DNA from: Azoarcus sp. DD4
GTDB taxonomy: Bacteria > Pseudomonadota > Gammaproteobacteria > Burkholderiales > Rhodocyclaceae
Assembly (NCBI RefSeq): GCF_006496635.1
Contig: NZ_CP022958.1
Location: forward strand, 1,674,001-1,738,000
Length of the DNA: 64,000 nucleotides
Direction of reading: 5' to 3'
The notes beneath the pieces were generated by a model. The model did no database searches and was not told the origin of the DNA. It saw only the letters and a program-made list of their open reading frames with translations. The number at the start of each line of letters is the position of its first letter. The stretch's first letter is position 1. The position numbers and the translations under genes are program-made. Shown one piece after another: positions 38,354 to 47,800 of the stretch.

Positions 38354-38764
38354 TCAGGAGGGCGACACCTGGTCGGCGATGCCCTGCCAGGCTTCGCGCA
38401 GACTGGCGAGCAGACCGGACACCTCGTCGAGCGCCGCCTGGTTGTTGTGCAGGTTGGCATAGAGCAGGCGGTCGCCCATGTACTCGTACAGTGCGTCCAG
38501 CCGCTCGGCCAGCTCGCCGCCGGCATTGAGATCGAGGCTGACCTTCAGACCATTGGTGATGATCTCTATCGCCTTGGAAATGGCCATGCCCTTGGCAGGA
38601 ATGTCCTGTTTCTCCATGGCCACGCTGGCGGAACGCAGCGCCAGCAGCGCGCCGTCGTAGAGCATCAGGATGAGCTTGTGTGGTGAGGCGGCCTCGATGC
38701 TGGTTTCGGTGCCGACACGCGCATAGGCTGCCGCGCGATTGGCGTAGGACGTGGATCCGAACAT
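38354..38764 (-). CDS. fliS: Flagellin export chaperone FliS
   Basis: The 136-aa protein has the FliS signature ASPHKLILMLYDGALLAL near the start and ALYEYMGDRLLYANLHNN later. FliS binds the flagellin C-terminus to prevent premature polymerisation. An AAGGAG site precedes the ATG. It lies 14 bases after fliD. Confidence 0.96.
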   Translation of the reverse strand: MFGSTSYANRAAAYARVGTETSIEAASPHKLILMLYDGALLALRSASVAMEKQDIPAKGMAISKAIEIITNGLKVSLDLNAGGELAERLDALYEYMGDRLLYANLHNNQAALDEVSGLLASLREAWQGIADQVSPS

Positions 38765-38778
38765 GGCAATCAGGCTCC

Positions 38779-40197
38779 TTAGGAACTGGCCGACGGCAGG
38801 TTGGCGAGCTGCTGGGTGAGATAGCTGCTGGTCTGGCTCAGGCTGGAGAGCAGGGTGTCGAGCGACGAGAACTGCGCGCGGTAGCGCGCTTCCATCGTTT
38901 CGAGACGGGTTTCCATCGCGTCGTATTGCTTGGTGATCGACTTGATGGTCGAGTTGATGCCGTCGGTCCGGCTGGCAAGCAGGCCGTCGGTGTCGAGGAA
39001 GCTCTCCAGCTTGGCTCCGAAAACATCGGCAAAGCCATCGACCTCGTCGGTTCCGGCAAACAGTGCGCCGACGTCCATGTCCGGATCGCTCATCGCCTTG
39101 TTGAACTTGGTGCTGTCGAGACTGAGTGTGCCGTCCTTGGCGAAGCTGATGCCGATCTGGGAAAGCGTGCTGGCGTTGCCGAGTCCGCCGAAGGTGGACG
39201 CGAGCGCGCTGCGCAGCTGGCCCTGGATGCTGCGCGCGGTGGAGTCGCCGGTCAGCGTGGCGGCGGTTTCGGTATCGGTGTTGTACGAGGTCAGCGACTT
39301 GAGCGTGCTCTGCACCTCGTTGTAAGCCTTGATGAAGGCTTCGACCGCCGTCTTTGCAGTGCTCTGGTCGGCGGCCACGGTGAGGGTGCCCGAGAGCGAG
39401 GTCGCGGTGCCGCTGGGTTCCTTGTTCAGCGTCAGCGTGACGCCGTCGATCACGTCGGAAATCGTATTGCTGCTGCGCGTGACGGAGATGCCATCGACTT
39501 CGAGGATGGCGTCCTGCGCGGCCTGCACCGAGTACATCTTGTCGCCGACAGCGGGCGTTGCCGAAGGATCGTAGCTGAGGTCGGCGAGGCCGCTTTCGCC
39601 GGTCAGCTTGAAGGCCATCTTGGCGCCGGTGGCCGTGCCGCTCAGCACCAGCTGGTTGGTAGTGCCGTTGTTGACGACGCTTGCCTTGATGCCCAGGGTA
39701 GCGTCGTTGTTGATCGCATCACGCAGCTCTTCGAGCGTGCTGCCTTCGAATTCCAGGCTGGCGGTGCGTGCGGGGGAATCGCTGACGAAGCTCTTGGTGC
39801 CGCCGGATTCGCTGACGGTGCCGAACTCGATGGTCAGCTTGCCGGCCGCCGGCACGAAGGAGCTGCCGGTCGAAGTCGACACCCGCTGGATCTTGGCCAT
39901 CTGCGTCACATCGACGCTGTAGCTGCCAGTGGCGGCGTTGGCATCGGAGGTGGCGGTGAAGCCCTCGCCGGCAACCGTTGCCTTGGTGGCGGCAAATTTG
40001 TCCGCGCTATTGAGTGCGGTTGTTGCCGTCTGCAGGGAGGACAACACGCTCTTGATCTGGCCGAATGCCGAGAGCTTTGCCTGGTAACTGGCCTCCTTGT
40101 TGGCCAGCAGGGTGAGCGGGCGGCTTTCGACGGTCATCAGGCCACTGACCAGGGAGTCGATATCGAGTATCGAGCCGCTGCTGGTGATCGTTGCCAT
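38779..40197 (-). CDS. fliD: Flagellar filament cap protein FliD
   Basis: The 472-aa protein has the FliD N-terminal domain (SILDIDSLVSGLMTVESRPL, LLANKEASYQAKLSAFGQIK) and C-terminal domain (LSSLSQTSSYLTQQLANL), with coiled-coil ends. The cap pentamer inserts flagellin subunits at the filament tip. The start has a strong AGGAGG site 7 bases upstream. Confidence 0.96.
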   Translation of the reverse strand: MATITSSGSILDIDSLVSGLMTVESRPLTLLANKEASYQAKLSAFGQIKSVLSSLQTATTALNSADKFAATKATVAGEGFTATSDANAATGSYSVDVTQMAKIQRVSTSTGSSFVPAAGKLTIEFGTVSESGGTKSFVSDSPARTASLEFEGSTLEELRDAINNDATLGIKASVVNNGTTNQLVLSGTATGAKMAFKLTGESGLADLSYDPSATPAVGDKMYSVQAAQDAILEVDGISVTRSSNTISDVIDGVTLTLNKEPSGTATSLSGTLTVAADQSTAKTAVEAFIKAYNEVQSTLKSLTSYNTDTETAATLTGDSTARSIQGQLRSALASTFGGLGNASTLSQIGISFAKDGTLSLDSTKFNKAMSDPDMDVGALFAGTDEVDGFADVFGAKLESFLDTDGLLASRTDGINSTIKSITKQYDAMETRLETMEARYRAQFSSLDTLLSSLSQTSSYLTQQLANLPSASS

Positions 40198-40223
40198 GAG
40201 GTGTCCTCCTTCTATCTACTGAA

Positions 40224-40622
40224 TCAGGCTTTCTGCTGGACGAGCAGTCCCTGCAACTTGTCCAGTGCCTTCGCGATGGAGATGATTTCCTCGGAAGGGA
40301 TCTGGCGGATGACTTCGTCCGTGCTGGCATCCACCACTTTGACGATGGTTTTGCCGGTATCTTCGTCTATCGAAAAAAGCAAGTCCTGTGCCACAGGTGT
40401 GATCGCCTTGCGGACGTCCTCCATGGCCTGCTGAACCTGCTCGAGCGAGGTCGGCTGGGCCGCCGCCTCCGGGCTTGTGGCGTCCGTCGCCGCGGTGGCT
40501 GGCGTGGGTGCAGCCTGGGCTGCCGCAGCTGCGGTGGGCTGCGACATGCGGGACGCCGCCTGCTGGGCGAGGCCCTGGAGCCGCGCGTCTGCCGCCTGGG
40601 AACTGATCGAGGTGATGCTCAT
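40224..40622 (-). CDS. flaG: FlaG family protein
   Basis: The 132-aa protein has a variable N-terminus and the conserved FlaG domain at the C-terminus (DLLFSIDEDTGKTIVKVVDA, EVIRQIPSEEIISIAKALDK). FlaG affects filament length in several bacteria. It lies between fliC1 and fliD and has a GGGAGG site before the ATG. Confidence 0.92.
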   Translation of the reverse strand: MSITSISSQAADARLQGLAQQAASRMSQPTAAAAAQAAPTPATAATDATSPEAAAQPTSLEQVQQAMEDVRKAITPVAQDLLFSIDEDTGKTIVKVVDASTDEVIRQIPSEEIISIAKALDKLQGLLVQQKA

Positions 40623-40646
40623 GATTCGCCTCCCTCATGGTCTAAC

Positions 40647-40674
40647 GGCGCGAGGCCCTTGCGAGCCCCGCGCC
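40647..40674 (-). terminator. Hairpin between fliC1 and flaG (possible attenuator)
   Basis: GGCGCG-A-GGC and GCC-C-CGCGCC form a GC-rich stem with an 8-base loop in the 78-base gap after fliC1. No T run follows on the minus strand, so it may cause partial termination or protect the abundant flagellin mRNA. Confidence 0.5.
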
Positions 40675-40700
40675 GTGCGATTAACGCTAGGCTACCTTGC

Positions 40701-42179
40701 TTAGCCGAGCAGCGAAAGCACGTTCTGCGGCAGGGCGTTGGCTTGCGACAGCATCGCGGTACCGGCCTGTTGCAGGATCTGCGCACGGGTCAGGTTGGCG
40801 GTTTCGGCCGCGAAGTCGGTGTCGCGGATCCGGCTGCGGGAGGCCGACATGTTTTCCGAGGTGGTCTGCAGGTTGGCGATCGTGTTCTCGAACCGCGATT
40901 GCAGGGCACCGAACTTCGCACGCTGGCCATTCACCGCGGCAAGCGCCGCATCCACCATCGCGATCGAGCGCTGTGCTGCATCGACCGAACTCACGTCGAG
41001 GTTACTGACCTTCTGCAACTGTCCTGCTGCCGCTGTCGCGTTGAAGAAGTCGGTGGTGTTCGCCGCTTCGATGCTGAAGGACTTCTCGGAGTCGAGCACC
41101 AGCTGACCGGTGGCGACCGCGGTGGCGCCGGCAGCCGTCGATTGACCGCCGATCGTCGCGGTGGCGGAGCCCGAGGCTGCGTTGGCGACGGTGATGTTCT
41201 CGCCAGCGCTGTTGAGCAGCGTGATGCCGGTACCGGCATCATTGACCCGTGCGGTCACGCCGGTCTTGGCAGACACGTCGTTGAAGGCATTGACCGCGGC
41301 GGCCAGACCGTCCTTGTCGTTCGCACCGGTGGTGAAGGAGATGGTGACGGCGGTCGAGTTGTCGGAGGTCAGGTCGAACTTGTACGAGGTGTTCGCCGCG
41401 CTGAAGCTCACATCGATTTCGGTCTTGGCCGAAGCGGTCACGCCGGTCTTGCCGGTTTCGCCGTTGATCTGCTCGGCGGCCTTCTTGGCGGAAGCGCCGG
41501 CGGCGATGGTCACCGAGGACGCGCCGGCGGAGCCGTTGATGGTGATCGCGCCGCCCGCGACACGGCTGGCGGTGCCCGCGTTCGAGGTGATCGCGCTGGC
41601 GGTGCTGCCCATGGTCAGGTCGCCCTTGCCGCCGGTGGTGGTCGCCGCGGCCGAGCCGATACGGTAGTTGCCGTACTGGGTGGTCGAGAAGTTGGCGGTG
41701 GTGGCGGAGATGGTCTGACCGGCGTTGGCACCGACCTGGAAGGTCGCGGTGGTGAAGGAGCCGTCGAGCAGCTTCTTGCCGTTGAATTCGGTGGTCGAGG
41801 CGATGCGGTTCAGTTCCGAGGTCAGCGCGTTGACTTCGTCGTTCAGGGCCTGACGGTCCGAAGCGGAGTTGGTCGCGTTGGAGGACTGCACCGCGAGTTC
41901 GCGGATACGCTGGAGGATATCGCCGGACGACTGCAGGGCGCCTTCGGCGGTCTGCGCGAGCGAGATACCGTCGTTGGCGTTGCGGCGGGCTTGGTCGAGA
42001 CCCTTGATCTGGGCGGTGAAGCGCTCGGAAATCGCGAGGCCGGCGGCGTCGTCCTTGGCGCTGTTGATGCGCAGACCGGAAGACAGGCGCTGCAGCGAGG
42101 TTGCGAGCGAGCCAGCGGAGGTGTTCAGATTGCGCTGAGCGGTCAGCGATTGAACGTTGGTGTTGATGACTTGTGCCAT
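40701..42179 (-). CDS. fliC: Flagellin FliC1
   Basis: The 492-aa protein has the conserved D0/D1 ends ([20 protein letters not shown] at the start, [20 protein letters not shown] near the end) and a Ser/Thr/Ala-rich central D2 region, which is the usual site of O-glycosylation. It is a close paralogue of the second flagellin at 54051-55532. A GGGAGA ribosome site precedes the ATG and a sigma-28-type promoter lies upstream. Confidence 0.98.
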   Translation of the reverse strand: MAQVINTNVQSLTAQRNLNTSAGSLATSLQRLSSGLRINSAKDDAAGLAISERFTAQIKGLDQARRNANDGISLAQTAEGALQSSGDILQRIRELAVQSSNATNSASDRQALNDEVNALTSELNRIASTTEFNGKKLLDGSFTTATFQVGANAGQTISATTANFSTTQYGNYRIGSAAATTTGGKGDLTMGSTASAITSNAGTASRVAGGAITINGSAGASSVTIAAGASAKKAAEQINGETGKTGVTASAKTEIDVSFSAANTSYKFDLTSDNSTAVTISFTTGANDKDGLAAAVNAFNDVSAKTGVTARVNDAGTGITLLNSAGENITVANAASGSATATIGGQSTAAGATAVATGQLVLDSEKSFSIEAANTTDFFNATAAAGQLQKVSNLDVSSVDAAQRSIAMVDAALAAVNGQRAKFGALQSRFENTIANLQTTSENMSASRSRIRDTDFAAETANLTRAQILQQAGTAMLSQANALPQNVLSLLG

Positions 42180-42276
42180 GATCGTCTCCCGAAGAGAAGA
42201 AAAATTCCGTCGATAAACCGGCCGTTTCGCGCTTCCAACTTAGGCTTGCTGCGTGATCCGATTGCCGTTGAGACCA

Positions 42277-42303
42277 TTAACGGGCGCGATTCGGAAAGCT
42301 TTA
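42277..42303 (-). promoter_or_regulatory. Sigma-28 (FliA) promoter for fliC1
   Basis: On the minus strand TAAAGCTT-N11-CCCGTTAA matches the FliA consensus TAAAGTTT-N11-GCCGATAA at 7/8 and 6/8 positions with the correct spacing. The predicted start near 42270 gives a leader of about 90 bases. Confidence 0.7.
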
Positions 42304-42317
42304 GGCATTTTTTGCCG
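42304..42317. promoter_or_regulatory. Palindrome GGCATTTTTTGCC upstream of fliC1
   Basis: The 13-mer at 42304-42316 abuts the -35 part of the fliC1 promoter and is identical to the one at 32251-32263 between fliF and fleS. It contains a TTGCCG half-site (42312-42317). Confidence 0.45.
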
Positions 42318-42461
42318 GTGGTCGCCAAATCTGTATCTGCCTGCCAGCTAGCCCGGACGGCGGGTCGGAACCGGTGCCGGTTTCGATGCCGCTGGACTAC
42401 CGATCCGTCGTCGATCGCGGCTAACGGCACCCTCTCATGGTTTCTTTAGTGATTTCAGTCC

Positions 42462-44801
42462 ATGTCCATGTTGAACACCTTGCCCTCCCGGGATAGGGAA
42501 GCGCTCGCCAGCGCGGCAGCCTGCTTCCAGCAAGGGCGTCTTGACGATGCCGTACGCCTGGCGCGGGAACTGCTGGCCCGCCAGCCTGGCCTGGGGCTGG
42601 CCAACAAGCTGTTGGGCAGTGCGCTCCACGCCCAGGGGCGGCATGCCGAAGCGGTGGTCGTGTTGCGCCTGGCTGTCCGGCAGATGCCGCAGGATGCGCA
42701 GGCGCATACCAATCTCGGCAACGCGCTGGCCGCTGCAGGGCAGCCGGACGACGCGATTGCGTCGCACCGGACGGCCATCGCGCTGCAGCCGGAGGCCGCA
42801 ACGCCGCGCTACAACCTGGGTTGCACCTTGCTGGCCCAGGGGCGGCGCGAGGAGGCCTTGCAAGCCTTGTGGCAGGCCTTCGAAAAGGCCCCGACCGAGG
42901 CGGACACCGCCAGGCTGTGCCGCGAACTGCTGGCCGAGATCGGCGACGAACAGCGCCTGGGCGCGTTCTGCCGGCTCAACCTCCAGCATCTGCCGGACGA
43001 TGCCGGCGCGCTCGCGATCCTCGGCGCCCTGCTGCTGAAGGATGCCGGGGCCGACCGGGCCGAGGCCGAGAACCTGTTGCGCACGGCGCTGCAGCGAGCG
43101 CCCGGGGATGCGGCCACCTGGTCCAATCTCGGCGTCGCACTGCAGGCGGATGGACGCGTTGCCGAGGCGGTCGAGGCCGGTCGGCGTGCGACCACCCTGG
43201 CGCCCGACTGGGCACAAGGCCACAGCAACCTCGCGGTCGCGTTGCGCGACGCCGGCGCTTGGGACGAAAGCAAGACGCATTGCCTGCGGGCCCTGTCGCT
43301 GGACGGCGATTGCGTCGATGCCTATTACAACCTCGGCTGCGTATGCGTCGATCTGGGTGAGCATGCGCTGGCGCGCGAGGCCTACATCGAGGCGGTGAAA
43401 CGTGCGCCGCGGCCGGGCTGGCTGTTGCAGGGCGCGCATGCCTGCCGGCAGGTGCTCGATTGGGACGGCGCCGAACTGCTGGAGGAAGAACTTGCCCGCC
43501 AGCTTGCCGATGCGCCCTTGCCCGGCGGGGCGGCGGCGCTGTCGCCTTTTGCCTTTCTCACCACCCCGGGTACCGATGCGGCCGGCCAACTGGCGGTTGC
43601 CCGGCAGTTTGCCGCACAGTTCGCGGCGCGGCCGGCGCTGCGCCGGCCGGTGGCGAAGGCGCCCGGTGAAGAGGCCGGACGAAGGCTGCGCATCGGCCTG
43701 CTGTCGGCGGATTTTCGCGACCACGCGACGGCCCATCTGCTGACTGGGGTGCTGGAGGAGATCGATCGGTCGGCGTTCGGGCTTGTTGCCTACGACCACG
43801 GTCCGATGGCGGCGGCCGACGACGCCTACCGAGGCCGGCTGGAAGCCGCCATTCCGGAGTGGGTGACGGTCGCCGGTCTGTCGGACGAGCAGGCAGCGCA
43901 GCGCATGCTGGCGGACGGCATCGACATCGCCATCGACCTCAAGGGCTGGACCCAGGGCTATCGCGGCGGCATCCTGGCCTATCGCCCGGCGCCGGTGCAG
44001 ATGCAGTGGCTCGGCTTCCCGGGCACGATGGGCGCGCCCTGGCTGGATTACCTCATTGCCGATGCCGTGACGATTCCGCCCGGCGCGGAGGCCGCCTACA
44101 GCGAGTGCATCCTGCGCCTGCCGGGCTGTTACCAGCCCAACGACACCCGGCGGGAGGTCGCTCCGACACCGCCGCGCGCGGCTCTCGGCCTGCCGGAAGG
44201 GGCGCTGGTGCTGGCGGCCTTTCACCAGCATTACAAGATCACCCGCGCCACCTTCGCGCTGTGGCTGGACCTGCTGCGGCAACTCCCCACCGCGGTGCTC
44301 TGGCTGCTGGATGCCCCGGCGGAAGCCAGGGCCGTTCTGGAAGCTGCGGCTGTTGGCGCCGGCGTGGATCCGGCCCGCCTCGTCTGGGCGCTACGGCTGC
44401 CGGCCAGCGAGCATCTCGGGCGCTTTGCCGCTGCCGATCTGGCGCTCGACGTCTTTCCGGTCAATGCCCACACCACGGCGAGCGACGCCTTGTGGGCGGG
44501 CGTGCCGCAAATCGCACGCTGCGGCGACTCCTTCGTGTCGCGGGTATCGGCCAGCGTCGTCAGCGCGATCGGATGCGAAGCGCTGGTCGCGCGGGACGAT
44601 GACGCCTATGCGGCGCTGGTGCTGGCGCTGGCACAGGATGTACCGCGCCGCGAGGCGCTGCGCGAACGCATCCGCGCGGCCCGCGGACGGGCGCCGCTGT
44701 TCGATTCGGCCGGCTTCGCCCGTTGCCTGGAAGCGGGCTGGCGGCAGGCCTGGGCACGATATGCCGCAGGCCTGCCGCCGGCGCACATCGACGCCGGTTG
44801 A
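42462..44801 (+). CDS. TPR-GT41 glycosyltransferase (O-GlcNAc transferase/SPINDLY-like)
   Basis: The 779-aa protein has about ten TPR-like repeats (residues 10-350, such as AHTNLGNALAAAGQPDDAIA and TWSNLGVALQADGRVAEAVE) and a C-terminal GT41 domain (405-779). Catalytic positions of the OGT family are kept: His421 in SADFRDHATAH, Lys592 in FHQHYKIT, and His670/Asp675 in LDVFPVNAHTTASDALWAGV. GT41 enzymes attach sugars to Ser/Thr of proteins, with TPRs recognising the target. The gene is divergent from fliC1, so flagellin is the obvious substrate candidate. Caulobacter FlmG, a TPR-containing flagellin glycosyltransferase, is a functional precedent. Start ATG 42462; ATG 42468 is an alternative. 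Its stop abuts the stop of the next, convergent gene. Confidence 0.9.
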   Translation: MSMLNTLPSRDREALASAAACFQQGRLDDAVRLARELLARQPGLGLANKLLGSALHAQGRHAEAVVVLRLAVRQMPQDAQAHTNLGNALAAAGQPDDAIASHRTAIALQPEAATPRYNLGCTLLAQGRREEALQALWQAFEKAPTEADTARLCRELLAEIGDEQRLGAFCRLNLQHLPDDAGALAILGALLLKDAGADRAEAENLLRTALQRAPGDAATWSNLGVALQADGRVAEAVEAGRRATTLAPDWAQGHSNLAVALRDAGAWDESKTHCLRALSLDGDCVDAYYNLGCVCVDLGEHALAREAYIEAVKRAPRPGWLLQGAHACRQVLDWDGAELLEEELARQLADAPLPGGAAALSPFAFLTTPGTDAAGQLAVARQFAAQFAARPALRRPVAKAPGEEAGRRLRIGLLSADFRDHATAHLLTGVLEEIDRSAFGLVAYDHGPMAAADDAYRGRLEAAIPEWVTVAGLSDEQAAQRMLADGIDIAIDLKGWTQGYRGGILAYRPAPVQMQWLGFPGTMGAPWLDYLIADAVTIPPGAEAAYSECILRLPGCYQPNDTRREVAPTPPRAALGLPEGALVLAAFHQHYKITRATFALWLDLLRQLPTAVLWLLDAPAEARAVLEAAAVGAGVDPARLVWALRLPASEHLGRFAAADLALDVFPVNAHTTASDALWAGVPQIARCGDSFVSRVSASVVSAIGCEALVARDDDAYAALVLALAQDVPRREALRERIRAARGRAPLFDSAGFARCLEAGWRQAWARYAAGLPPAHIDAG

Positions 44802-47800
44802 TCAGCGTGTCCAGGCGGCAAGCCATTCGGCTTGCCGGGCATCGATCATCCAGTCTGCCCTGACGGCGTCGCGCAGCGCGGCACCCAGACTTTCGCGCTC
44901 GCTGCGGTCGGCCAGCAGGCGGCGAATCGCTGCAACCCACTGCTGGGTGGTGTTGGCGACGCGGACGACGGGCAACTGGCCCTGGTAGGGCAGGATGTTG
45001 CTGCAGATCACCGGATAACCAAGTGCGCCGTACTCCAGCAGCTTGAGGTTGCTCTTGGCCTCGTTGAAGGCGTTGGCCGCCAGCGGGGCGATGGCGATGT
45101 CCAGCCGCAGGCTGGCAAGCGCCGCCGGGTAGTCTTTCACCGGGACGGGCGGATGCACCTCGCGCACCAGCGGGCGCAGGGCTTCCGGGCAGAAGCCGAG
45201 GAAGACCCAGTCGACCTCGTCGGCCGTGGCGCGGATGGTGTCGTGGATCAGCGCCAGGTCGCCGCCGTGGCTGGTGCTGCCCGCCCAGCCCACGCGCGGC
45301 CGCGCTCCCTCGTTGGGCAGTGCCGCCAGCGGTCCCCATACCGTGTCGTCGAGCAGGTTGGGGGCGACCACGGTTTCCTGCGCGTAACGACCGTAGGCAG
45401 CTGCCAGCGGTTCGGTGGACACGACGAGGCGGTCGCACAGGCGCATGCCCTTCGCCAGCCTGGCCTCCATGTCCGGCGGAAAACCCTTGCTGTGCTCGTT
45501 GTCGCGCGGGATGCGGCTGATGAGGTCGTCCAGCTCGTAGATCAGCAGGCCGCCGCTGTACTTGCGGTAGGCCTCCAGCCATTCGAGCGAGAGGTCGCTG
45601 AAGATGCGTTGCGTGATGACGGTGTCGGGCGCGAGTGCGGCCAGATCCCAGGGACCGATGAAGCGCGTGCCGCCGCCGCCCTGAACCAGGCCGCTGCGTG
45701 TCAGGGCGCGCAAGGGGGTGAGCACGCGCATCTCGCCGCAGCCGCTGAGATCGGCCGGGTGGGCGTAGATGCGCGGCACCGGGTGCCAGGGCAGCGGGTC
45801 CTGGGCCAGCGCATGGTCTGCCTGCAGGCGCGGCCGCGTCTCGCTGTAGCTGATCTGTCGGTTGCCGTAGGGGTCGGCGGGCCGGACGTGCAGCCAGTCC
45901 TCCAGCAAGGGGAGATCGGCCGGGGTGGGAGGGGCGAAGGGGCGCGGCCTTGCCGGCGAGGGTGCAACCAAGGTGGCGTGCGGCGTCCACACATGGCGCA
46001 GACCCCGCTCGCCGAGCCGCAGGCAGAAGTCGGTGGCCGCGTGCGCGTCGGGATAGCGCTCGGCCTTGAAGCCGCCCTGTTCGAGGAAGCGTTCACGGCT
46101 CACCATCAGGCAGCGTTGCGAAACCGCCGAGCAGTTCTGGTCCAGTTGGAGTTCGCCGCCGTTGCCGGCGTAGTTGGCCGAGACACCCACATAGGGGCTG
46201 CCGGCAACGCCGGCTTGCCCCAGCCTCACCATGCCTTCGCACAGGCTGCCGTCCGGGGCGACGACGCGTCCGCCCACCGCGCCGATGCCCGGTCGGCGGG
46301 CATGGGCGGTCAGCGCTGTCAGCCACTCGGCATCGAGCGGTGTCAGTCCGCAGTCCAGCAGGAGCAGCAGTTCTGCGTTGGCCGCGGCGGCGAGGCGGTT
46401 GCAGGTGGCCGCGGGCGGGAGGGTGTCGACATCGACAATCCGGATGTTGGGCGCACCCAGCGCGACGAGCTGGCCGAGGCAGTCGCGCAGGGGGGCGGAG
46501 CAGTCGGACGCACGTGGCAGCCAGACCGACACCGGGAAAGGCCCGCTCTGCGCGAGCACGCCTTCGACCGTGCGCAACACGTCTTCGGGTGTGGTGGGGT
46601 GGGTGACGAGCACCGCCACGGATGGCGGCTCGCCGGCGTGTTCGTAGCGTATACGGCAGCTGTCGTCGATGAGCCCGTGTTCCAGGTTCGCCGGTTGGCC
46701 GAGACGATCCAGATGGAGGCGCAGCAGGTCGGCGCGGAAAGCGAGCGGTATCGGCTCCGCCGTTTCCTGGCGGCTGAGGGCAACACGCGGCAGGTGGTGC
46801 AGATGCGCGGGCGGCGATTCGAGCGCGCGCAGTACCGCGGCCAGCGGCAGGGCGTTCGACGGCGAATCGCCGATGTCCCGCAGTGCCGCCAGCATGAGTT
46901 CCCTGGATGCGATCACCAGGCCGCCGACCTGCAGCGTTGCCCGCAACCAGTCGGGGTTGAGACCCGGTGCGAACCAGCTGCGCAGCGGGCCGCCGTCGGC
47001 GCCGCGGCTGTCGCCGTCGGACAGGATGAGCTGGCAGTCGGGGGCGCCGATCAGGTGCTGCGCGGCGAACAGCAGGGCATCCTCGGCGAGGCTGTCGCCA
47101 CCCGTCAGCACGGCATGCCAGCCGGTATCGCTGGCGGCGACCAGCTCGGCCACCGCCTGGCTGGCCTGGTGCGGCGCGATGGTGTGCCAGCCCAGCCGGG
47201 ATGAGGCGATCTGCGGCGCCGCCCTGGTGGACAGCACATCGAGGTGCCAGTGTTCGTACAGCTGCCCCGAGATCGCGTTGAGCGAGCGCGACAGCGCATC
47301 GTCGCTACAGCGGGTCGCGTCGAGGATGACGTGGATACGCGGCGGGGTGCTGCGGTTGATGCGTTCGTCGTGCAGGCGGGCGACCGGCTTGCCGATGCGC
47401 TGCGCCGCCAGCCACTTGGCGTACTGCTGGCGGATGACGAAACCGTGGTGTTCGAACGGGTCGGTCAAGGGCGGCGCCTTGAGCCCATCCGGGGCGGCAG
47501 CCGTGTCGAGTGCGCGACGCGTGGCTTCCAGGTAGCCGCGGCCGAACTTCTGGTCCGGTTCGAGGTGGTTGCCCTCGGCCCACTCGTTCCAGGCATTGAT
47601 GAACACCAGCTGCTGGCTTTCCGGGCGGTCCTTGATGCGGCGCAGGGTTTCGGACAGCCAGTACTCGTATGCCTCCGGCGTGCTGTCGGCGATGATGAAG
47701 GCGTTCTTCTTGCGCCGCGCGGAGTTGTCCCACGACGGCGTCACGCCGGGGAAGCGCAGATGGGGCACTTCGGGACGGGCGAGTTCGGTCTCTACCAGGT

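Noticed and set aside
42317..42345. Possible sigma-54 element upstream of fliC1 (TTTGGCGACCACCGGCAA on the minus strand)
   Set aside because: GG and GC are 9 rather than 10 bases apart, and a good sigma-28 element lies just downstream.
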